From: Phlegmacium glaucopus
Taxonomy: Eukaryota; Basidiomycota; Agaricomycetes; Agaricales; Cortinariaceae
Assembly: GCA_015039465.1 (NCBI GenBank)
Contig: MU129988.1
Location: forward strand, 249,320 to 313,319
Reading direction: 5' to 3'
DNA length: 64,000 nt
A program made the translations under genes and the position numbers. Each line of letters starts with the position of its first letter. Positions within the stretch are counted from its first letter, which is position 1. Under the pieces are notes generated by a model that was given only the letters and a program-made list of their open reading frames with translations, was not told where the DNA came from and ran no database searches. This document shows, piece by piece, positions 48,122 to 57,400 of this stretch.

Positions 48122-49221
48122 ATGGCTTGTCCCAACTGCGTAGAGGGCGAATTTCTTCCTGGAGAGCCCACGGGAAGTATCAACTCTGATTTCCAAGGAG
48201 CTTATTATGCCCCACGACCAGGCGACGAAACATCTGCAAGCAAACGAACGGTCCTCCTTCTTACGGATGCCTTCGGCTTGCCATTAAAAAATTGCAGGAT
48301 TATGGCGGATGAATTAGCAAAGCGCTTGGATTGTGATGTATGGATACCAGACTATTTTGCTGGTATGTGTCAGCTATGCTATCTGGACGCAATTTCCCTA
48401 CTCTGACTATGCTTGGTTTGTAGGAAAGCCCCTTTTCCCTGTCGACGCAATGAAAGCACCTGGTCCTGCTGGTGTCAAAGTTTCGTTTTGGGACTGGCTC
48501 AGATTACTCTCCATTATCATTCCCAGGCTCCCCAATCTACTCCTGACCAACAGGAGCTCTGTAACGGATCGTCGTCTCCATTCTGTAGGTTCTCACAAAC
48601 TGCGTATCTCAGTCTATATATTAAGGAGCCCTGGACATATAGTTCATCAACTTGCTAAAAGAAACCAAGAAATACGAAAAAATTGGCGCAGTCGGGTACG
48701 TCATCGTCGACTTCTCTTAGTTATCACTCTCATGGAGTTGATGCTTTTCCTATCTAGTTATTGTTTTGGAGGCTCTAGCTGTGTGCGCCTGGGAGGCGCC
48801 AATCTCGTAAACAGCATCGTAATTTGTCATCCTGGCAGATTTACCATCGACCAGGTGAAAGCAATCAATATACCGACAGCATGGATTTGTGCAGAAGGTA
48901 TACTAGAGACTACCTTTTGGGAAACTTGTTCTTAAACCTATATTTTTAGAGGACATGTTTTTCCCCGACTCACTCCGCCTGGCTTCTGAAGCTGTTTTTG
49001 CAGAGAGAAAGGACAAAGAGAATTACGTCGATTACGAGCTCAAGGTCTATAATGGTAAGGATATGAAACCATTAGATTAGAATATTTTACCTTCATTCTC
49101 TATAGGTACCACTCACGGTTTCGCAGCACGGGCCAATCTACAGGTTCCGGAATTGAAGAAAGCCCATGAAGATGCGTTCGACCAAACAGTAGAATGGTTC
49201 AAAAAGACTTTGGTGGTTTGA
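48122..49221 (+). CDS. Dienelactone hydrolase family protein
   Basis: Alpha/beta hydrolase of the dienelactone hydrolase type; in fungi these are mostly uncharacterised, cytosolic, and related to aromatic or lactone breakdown. The ATG at 48122 gives MACPNCVEGEFLPGEPTGSI, AYYAPRP, RTVLLLTDAFGLPLKNCRIM, ADELAKRLDCDVWIPDYFAG, then an exon with KPLFPVDAMKAPGPAGVKVS, FINLLKETKKYEKIGAVG and the nucleophile elbow YCFGGS (Cys, about 48761), FTIDQVKAINIPTAWICAE, the acid residue in EDMFFPDSL and the His in GTTHGFAAR, ending at TGA 49219-49221. About six exons; the full Cys-Asp-His triad is present. The N-terminal CPNC is typical of the fungal branch. Confidence 0.88.
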
Positions 49222-50152
49222 AAAACTTGTATACTTATCCGGTAACCAGCCTTACCTTAGCCCATGAGGAATATTAATAGTTGTACTTCTGAGCTTCCAC
49301 TCCGCATCTGCAGATCAAACCGCTTGGCAGAAACACTTAGGGTTGTTCTAGATGATTTCAATACACAAAATCCGCTCAACAACAACAGCGTAACTTCATG
49401 AACATGAGCGATGATGAGGACGAGGACAGCCATTTGAACGGTCTCGATTTTTATATATTTCCAAATCCATGGAACTAGCCCTGAGAGTGGTTTTACCAGC
49501 TTTGTCATTCCTCGTAGCTTCCAGATCTGCCACTCGTTCCTCCTCGCCTCTTCACCAGTCACACTTCATCCGACGCCACAGAACCCAAATACCATCTAGC
49601 AAAGACTGGCTGCCTCCCAACAAGATTCGTATTCATATCCATCAAGTTGGACTCTGGAAGTGTTTAATCCGAGTGGCCAACATCTCTTGATAGCCCTGTT
49701 CTCCGCTTGCTTGCTTATAACAACGCCAAAAAACACCCACTGTAGCTCTCTCTCATCTTGCATTCCTTGCGCATATATTTTACCTACATACTTTGCTGTC
49801 AATCTTGTGCTCACTCATTTTTCAGCCTGAGTTCTGGTTGCTGAACAGCTTCAGTAGTGTTGGAATATCGGGTCTACAATTAAATATTCACGCCTGGCCG
49901 TTAGCCCCCCAGCAGTGAGTGATATTGACAAGCCCTCACGCCAACCCTGAAGCGTGGGGGCAACAATTATGCAGAGATGTTAAAATTTATATTTTTTGGA
50001 TGCAGGGGCAAGGTGCTTGAATTTCTATATGCAGTATAAATGACTGTAAAATAACCAATTGTAAAATACGGTATCATAAGGAAGAGACGATAATACTCTC
50101 GAAACATCCACCAATTTCGGACAAAGCCAATGACTATCACACTCTGGGAGAC
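49222..50152. other. Convergent intergenic region, no gene seen
   Basis: 930 nt between the stop codons of the dienelactone hydrolase (+) and the CLASP (-). Short frames without motifs only. Confidence 0.45.
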
Positions 50153-52607
50153 CTACCCACCATTACTTATCAATTCTCCAAGAGCCAGTCGAGGACCGTC
50201 GTCCAGCGTTAAAGCCGACGGCGTGAACAGTTTGTGATCAGTCACCTTGACCACCCCGATATCTCCAAGTGCCATTTCTTCCATGCCTTTCCCGAAAGTA
50301 TGATTCGATGGAGGATGCAAAGCAAAATTGAAAGGTTGTATTGGTGCGTCACGGTCTTTATGAGTTGTCACATGAGGACCTGGCAGTAAGTATGAGTCGG
50401 CAGGAGAGAGCGGCGAGGAAGGAGAATAGAGAAAACCGCGTTGAATGGAGGAGAGAAGTGCGGAGATGGGGGTTTTGGCAGTGAGGATAGCAGCGTTGGT
50501 GTTTGCGGGATTGAGCAAGACACCTTGTGGGGTGGCAGGGGTTTCTTCTGTGGAGGTCGGGGCTGCCGGGTTGGAACAACTCTCAAGTTCGCCATGGTTA
50601 GCGCTATCGAAAGTCGGGGTGGTTACCATCTCAGATGGGAGTGACGCCTTAGCTTCTTGTTCTTGCACCACTTGTTGTTCATCGTCGACTTCAGCTCCGT
50701 CGATAGTAGGTATAGGTGGTGGTTGAGAGGAAGGAGTTTCATCACTGGACCTTTGATCATCGTTCTGGTCTAGCCTCTTTTCGGGTTCCTGCATCACAGG
50801 AATCTCGACCGTGTCAGTATTATCTTCAGGTGTAGGTGAAGGTGGTAAGGTGATCAAAGCCGGAGTTGTAGGCCTAGTCTTCGAGGCGTCAGAAGCGGGC
50901 GCAGAAACCTGTCGACTGGAAGGTTTTTTAGATAATGTTTTGGAAGCTGGCAGTGCTGCTCGTTGAGAAGCGGTTGCTGCAGCCTTAGGGACCGCTGCAG
51001 ATCGACCCCATAGAGGTTTGCTGTTTATAACCAAAGGCTTCGTATTCCCGCTAGAGTTGGCAGCAATTGTTGTTGATTTGCTGGCCTTGGGCTGAACAGA
51101 TGCTTTGGTTGTCGTTGGGCCTCGATCTCGGAGTGAGGAGGTAATAGTCACCACAGGTTTTTTGGCAGGCGCAGCTGAGATTGCAGGCCGCTGGCCTGAG
51201 GAAGCGCCGGTATCCACCTTCGACGTCGATTTCTTGAGACTGACAGCAGACTTCTCTTTTGCAAGCGCAGGCGGTGGTGGGGGAGGCATCGGCACACGAC
51301 GGGGTCCGGATGACGGCAAGCTTTGTGGACCCGAGGTAGGGTTGACGCCTGAACTCATTGGTAGACGATGGGGTACTCCTGATGTCGTTGCACGGGAGAT
51401 GACATTGGCCTGGGAACGTGAAGGAAGAACTGGTTCTTTGACTTCTTGGGCAGAACCAGGTCGTGTAGCTGTCGGTTTCCCCCTTTCTGGCTGAGAATCT
51501 GAGGCTGCTCCGGATGTTGGAACAGATCGAACTGGGAGATAGGGTGTCGGTGCGATAGTTATAGGCTCTTTTCTGCTAACGCGAGTTAAAGATGTGGCAA
51601 GGTTACGTATATGACTGGCAGTCGAAGCAGCGGACATCGAAGCAGTTCTTGTGTGCCCTGGATTACGCGCTACAGTAGAAGTTGACGCGGACGTTGACGT
51701 TGAAGGCTTGATATTGGGCTTCATGCTGAGATTAGCTCGAAGGTTTGACACTGATTTCTGGCTAGAAACACCATTTGATTTGATATCCAGATACTTCTTC
51801 ATAGTTGGGGTCAATGGGGCAGTAAAACTGGTGATGTTGTGTCAATGTAGACCGATGAAAGGGATGGAGGGAAATTGACCAACCTGTCCACTCTGCCGGG
51901 CAACAATATCTTGTAGCATTCAAATATTTTCCTACTAAGCTTCCTGACATCTGCATTTGCATCACGAGCCGTACCACGGATGATACTTTCGATGTCGCGA
52001 GCCCGCGACTCCTTTTCCAGGTCTGGCGGATTGCATGAGTTTAGGCAAGCCAGAGTACCTTCAGCAACGATGAGCCTGAGAGAAGCCGACTTGTCCTTGA
52101 CATTCTGCAAGAAATAGGGAAGTACGGATGCAAGCTGTGTGGATTCAATGATGGTAATAATGCATGTCCGTGCACGGTTGATTACGACTTTGTTGGTGCG
52201 GCCGCAGAGGGCAAGTAGCGGTGGCATGAACAGAGTGAAGAGTTGTTCAAACTCCCTACCTAGGCCGGTCGCTGCAGACATAAGCAGGTCAATAGTAGCA
52301 TTGCATAAACGTGTTCTTTCCGAATTCATTGCGCTGATGACAGGTCTGGAGAAGTTCCGGAGTGCATTGATGACCTCAGCTGGTGCAGTTTCATAACCAC
52401 CTTGTTCACATGTTCCAACGAAAGATAATATTGCCTTTGTTATGCGCTCCCAACTGTCTTCGGTTTCTTCAAGGGTTAGATCGTCTTTTAGGCTGTTGAG
52501 ACAGTACTTGACATCTGCGGAGGCGACATCCTGTGTCATCATGATTCAGGTTCAGACTCCAAGAGTCCAAGTTGGACGATATAATCCATAAATTTACTGA
52601 CCGACAT
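50153..52607 (-). CDS. CLASP/Stu1-like microtubule-associated protein
   Basis: Microtubule plus-end and spindle stabiliser with a CLASP N-terminal (TOG-type HEAT) domain. The likely start is the ATG at 52607 (MS, then GTCAGT...ACACAG to DVASADVKYCLNSLKDD); an in-frame ATG at 52542 is an alternative. The domain spans about 230 residues: SWERITKAILSFVGTCEQGG, VINALRNFSRPVISAMNSER, LCNATIDLLMSAATGLGREF, LFMPPLLALCGRTNKVVINR, LPYFLQNVKDKSASLRLIVA, ESIIRGTARDANADVRKLSR-KIFECYK. After VDRFTAPLTPTMKKYLD the rest (about 550 residues) is basic and rich in Ser, Thr, Pro and Ala with a PMPPPPPPALAKEK stretch, as expected for a microtubule-binding linker; it ends LGELISNGG at TAG 50153-50155. It is shorter than yeast Stu1 and has one clear TOG domain. 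Confidence 0.8.
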
Positions 52608-53966
52608 TGTTACTTCTTTTGAAGAACCTTCACTGTTATATGTCCTTTGAGTCAGAACGGGATATACACCAGATTTAAAGAGATAAAGAGATAGAAGTCG
52701 GTATCCAATTCAAGGTTGGACTCGGAGCTCAGTTCGAACGGAAAATACCTCAGTCATGTGATCGCGTTACGTGACGATGGCCATTGAACCAACGAGAAAT
52801 AGACGCCTTAAGAGAATAACTATGGGTGAGTACCATGCATTTCTTTCTTTCCTGCATTTTCTGCTAACTGGTCAATAGAAGTTAGTGCCGATGTACCAGT
52901 GCGGAACCACTTACCTCGGCGACAGTCTCTGCATCGCGAGTGCTTCTTTCCTCCCGATTCTGTTCTATTCACCCTTTCTCGCTCATGACCTCCAACTCTC
53001 TGGCCTCGCTCTTGTGCAAACTCGTTCATATTTGGACCTGCATTCAGTGACTGACTTACTTGGCTTAAGGATGAGGATTTGAGATTCGTAGAATTTCTAC
53101 GGCGTACTTTATATGTTTCCAGAGTGCCCATCGTGATTGTATTGACCATAATATCGTGTCTTACTAAGGTAATATTCCAGATATATTCCTCAGTTGACAG
53201 GGTTTTCCTCGTGTGCAGATGCTTGCGTGATCGAAGATTCTCCCTCACAACAGAAGCAGTGTCTTAACAACCTGACACTGGCTTTGTCCCAATCTGCCCG
53301 CTGACAGCTGGATATAATGCATTAGAAGGATGTTATAGGAGACGGCTGAGCGATAGTGGACAGTATCTATGGATGATGGTCCTCTAGCTCTATTTTCCCC
53401 TCTATCACCCCAATGTTCTCGTCTCCCTCTGGCAATCAACGAAATTTTATTTGTGTCTCTACAAATTTTATTGTATGATAGTGTGAGGGAGAGGTATATT
53501 CGGAAAAAATAAATAGATGCGAGGCGCGACGACCCTAACTTTCTGCCATGGAGTGCAACAACTCTTCAGATCCTTAAACAACTGGGATGGCGGCGCCTCA
53601 GATCGATATAAGATACCGCGCTTATAGTTTTGACGCGAGCATTCGACGAACCAGAAGATTTTGTTATCCAAATTTATACTTTCCTTGGGTAGCACTAAAA
53701 TTATTTACACTGGACCTGGAGTGATGAGCGACAGACAAGATGTAAAGCACTTGGAAACCGAAGGATTCAGCTCAACCATATTGACAAAATCAAAATTAAT
53801 TCCAAATCCCAATTTTGGTACTCTATTCGCTCATGGATTATTGCTGTACAAGCGAATCGGTCTCGGAGAATAGGGGGTATGGGCAACCAGGAAAAACAAT
53901 CTACAATTTATTTCTATCACGAGAAAAACTTTTCAAGATACATGAACACGTACCATCATTGATCAA
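52608..53966. other. Region without a firmly recognised gene
   Basis: 1.36 kb holding the CLASP promoter and the 3' end of the small gene on the right. A short spliced reading on the plus strand (ATG about 52824, GTGAGT intron, then MEVSADVPVRNHLPRRQSLH up to a TGA near 52987) is possible but has no family support. Confidence 0.3.
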
Positions 53967-54389
53967 TCATCTCCCGCATAATCCTTGCAAATATACACAT
54001 CTGGTCCACTCAATGCATTCTCCAGCTGCCTCGAACCAGGGTGCAACATCTTTCAGCTCTCTATTCTTCAAGTCGTCATAATCATTTCCGGAATCCAGCA
54101 CAAAGATGATCCTCAGCGTATTGGGAGGGTCACCGGGCAGATGACCCCCTGCTGTAGCTATATCGCGATCGTATGCAGAGCGGCAAACGCAGCATCACTG
54201 TAAGATTCACAGCCAAACACCGAGAGTTTGTGGTGATCGAATTCGTAACCTTTGAGGTACTTCTCATTAACACAAGCATCTGCAATGATTGTTCAATCTA
54301 GGCTCGCGGTTGGAAGAGGCGAGCTCACTGCGATCGATAAGAATGGTGGTTGGGTTGTAGACCTGTGTACCAGTCGGAGAATCAAGCAT
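53967..54389 (-). CDS. Small protein of unknown function, head to head with NACHT gene 2
   Basis: Three exons, 54329-54389, 54199-54279 and 53967-54151, join in frame through good splice sites (GTGAGC...TTGCAG and GTGATG...CTACAG, 49 and 47 nt) to give 108 residues. Readable parts: MLDSPTGTQVYNPTTILIDR, NACVNEKYLKGYEFDHHKLS, VFGCESYTGGHLPGDPPNTL, RIIFVLDSGNDYDDLKNREL, then VAPWFEAAGECIEWTRCVYL. Stop TGA 53967-53969. It has no signal peptide or membrane helix and six Cys. I do not recognise the family; codon use and splice structure support a real gene. Its start codon is only 74 nt from that of NACHT gene 2 on the other strand, so both share one promoter region. The second intron is also open in one frame for most of its length, so retention is thinkable. 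Confidence 0.6.
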
Positions 54390-54463
54390 TCTCCTCGAGT
54401 CTAAGGGTCATGGTATTAGAAGAGACGTGACCACAGTCACCTTCAAGTTGAACCTGAACTACG
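54390..54463. promoter_or_regulatory. Shared 74-nt divergent promoter
   Basis: Only 74 nt separate the start codons of the small gene (-) and of NACHT gene 2 (+). Promoters and both 5' UTRs must overlap or extend into the genes, so co-regulation is likely. No factor site is recognisable. Confidence 0.5.
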
Positions 54464-57400
54464 ATGTCTGATCAACGCCCCCGTTTGAGGGATATTCTAC
54501 TCAAACCGTTCCGTGCTTTGAAGGATAAGATTCATAGACCCAACCGTGCACGTCCATCCTCAAGCCCATCTGCGTTTATCGCCAATCCCACTCATCATCT
54601 CGCTACTCGTCTGAGCTTTGATTCTGAACCTATCTCCACTACCTCTCCACTTGTTTCCATCACTGCAGATCCAGTCATATCGACAGCTTTCACAGCAATT
54701 CCGAGCGAAAGATCCGCCGCAGCCATATTCCAGCCAACTCCATCCACGTTTCTCGTCAATCCCGCTGATGGTCCCACTAGTGATTCATCTCATGCAGACT
54801 CTGATTCCACTGACTAATATATACTTTTTCTGCACCCCAGATCCAGAATCGGTAGCCGTCCAGAGCAATAAATCCATCCCAGACATCGAAATCCTAGGCA
54901 GCAGGCCGGTTGTTTCTCAACAGCCCGCGGTTTTGGGTCTTCCGTCCTCATCTTTTCAAGTTACGAACTCTGGCTCAGGCACTATGGTCAACACTGACTC
55001 GTTCAATACCAATATTTGTAAGCAGATGGTAGAAACAACCTCGATCAAAGCTGACTATGTCTTTCAGACAACACAACACAGAACTTCCTTAATGGTGTGT
55101 AAAAAGCCTCATTTTGGTATGCTATTTTCATGATCAAAACATTTCACGAGCAGCTTCATGCGTACCATCTCTCAAAGAGCATGCCATCGCTGGCGCTGCT
55201 TTTAACACCCAGGAACGTCAGTTTGCCCCCTTTCTTTCAGAAACTCGCGCGGCTCTCCTTGAGAAGATTTCTGACTGGGCTGATGATCCAAATGCCAGTC
55301 CGATCTGCTGGTTGTATGGTCTGGCTGGTTCAGGAAAAACGACAGCGGCCAGTGCGATCGCAGCAATGTTCACCGACAGAAATAGGCTTGCAGGAACATT
55401 CTTCTTCTCCCGAGATCACTCTGACCGCCGTGTTGGTACCAAAGTCTTCACCACCATTGCGTATGACCTTTCCATCTTCCATCCCACCATTGGGGAAACA
55501 CTTCGCCAAATTCTTGACCGCGACCCTCGCATTCCTGGCTACTCGTGGCAGCTTCAGCTGGAAAAGCTTATCCTTTCTTCTCTTAAGTCATCAACCGCAT
55601 TGTCTTCACCAATCATCGTGGTTCTTGATGCACTTGATGAGTGTGACACAAAGGATGCACTTGAGCTCGTCAGGGTGCTTGTGGAGGCACCTGCCACCTC
55701 TCTTATTCGGTTCTTGTTGACTAGCCGAGCAGACGATGACATCCAAGGAAAGTTCAGACCCTATCCAAACAAGGTCTTTCCCTTGGATTTGATGGATTTT
55801 CGAGCTCATGATGATATCCACAAATTTTTTCACACTCGCTTGTCAGCTTTGTATCAAGAACATTGTGTTTTCATGCCCGATGTTGAGGCTCCATGGCCTT
55901 CAGATGCTGATCTTGCTATGCTGGTTAAAAAATCAGAGGGTCTATTCATATATGCATCCACTGTCATCAAATTTGTTGGTGATCTTAGTGATGAGCCAGT
56001 TACTCCTGCTGATCGCCTGAAACAAGCCATGGAGCATCATACTGGTTTAGATGGTTTGTACAGGCAGGTTTTAAAGGATGCCCCATTTCAGAGCAATCTG
56101 TTGTTTAAAGATATTCTGGGTACTCTTTTGGTCCTTTATGATCCCCTTCCACTCAGTGGTCTGGCCAATTTCCTACATCCAACCTCTATAAGTCATATTC
56201 TCCTGGTGCTGAAGGGCTGTAGGGCTATTCTTCAAATTCCTAATCCCCAACTTCCTGATCCCCAACTTCCTGATCCCCAACTTCCCAACCACTCTAAAGC
56301 TGAGATCAGTTTTCTCCATGCATCACTGCCAGATTTTTTGATGGATTTCCAGCGTGCTGGAGAATACTACACTGATCTGCTTCACTACCACATTTTTGCC
56401 TTGGACCACTGTATTCAGATCATAAAGAGGCAATGGTGTCAATCAGATCTGGGGGATGATGGCAGCAGCAGAAATTATCAACAAGATGCCTTTTCATATG
56501 CCTGTAAAAACTGGCACTTCCACCTGGCTGTTGCCACCAAGACAAAGGTTGGAATGGACCAAATCCAATCCTACTGCAGCAACCAGTTTGCTACAGCCCT
56601 AATATCTTTTGTGGATCACATTGGCTCTGACTGGTTTCTGCATTGGATGGACAGTGATAGCATTCCTTGCTATCATGCTGTGGAGGCTTTTGAAGATTTA
56701 ATGGAAAAAGTAGAGGTTAGTGTCTCTTTGTTTTTGCCTGAATGTTGACACTGGCTTGACTGATGTTGATAATGTTAGAATTATAAAGAACTGCATGACA
56801 CAATATGCCATTTGTATAATGTATTCAAGGTCTGTGAAGAATGTATAGATGCATAAAATACTCAAGAATACTCCTTGGTCCATTAGATAGTCTGTGACTA
56901 TTTTTCAAAGACTGACCCCCTCATACTGACCATTGGTTGACTTGTTTGTTTTGTTCAGAAGGTAAGTGATCAGCTTTTTGTAAGCTCTTGCCAGAACCTG
57001 ACCATTGTTTGGCCTATTTCTTCAGGATGTGAGTGACAAGCTCTTTGTTTGGAGACCTTGCTAGAGCCTGAGTATTGACTGGCCTGTTTCTTCCCTTAGG
57101 AGGTGAATGACCAGTTTGTTTGGGGCCCCTAGGAACTAATCATTGGCTGGCCTGTTTCTTCTCTTAGTTGGTGAGTGACAGTTCTCTGTTTGTAGCCTTT
57201 CCAAAAGCTGAGTATTGGGCCTTGGCTGGCCTTCTCCTTCTCTCAGGAGGTGAGGTTACCAACTGCTTGTTTGCACCCTTGCCAGAAGCTGATCACTGGC
57301 TGACTGGTCCCATCTCTTAGATAGTGAGTTACCAGCTCTTTTTTGAGGCCCTTGCTAGAGATGACCATTGGATGGCCTTTTCCTTCTCTCAGAAGGTGAG

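Noticed and set aside
52820..53248. 142-codon minus-strand frame upstream of the CLASP gene
   Set aside because: Begins at GTG, not ATG, is Arg/Lys-rich without motif, and has no exon partners.
54151..54198. Frameshift in the small gene opposite NACHT gene 2
   Set aside because: The apparent 2-nt insertion disappears when a 47-nt intron (GTGATG...CTACAG) is recognised; the three exons then join in frame.
56716..56748. NACHT gene 2 simply ending at TGA 56746-56748
   Set aside because: Not fully excluded, but the GTTAGT donor at 56716, the coding-like exon at 56779-56829 and the in-frame chain beyond it make continuation more likely.
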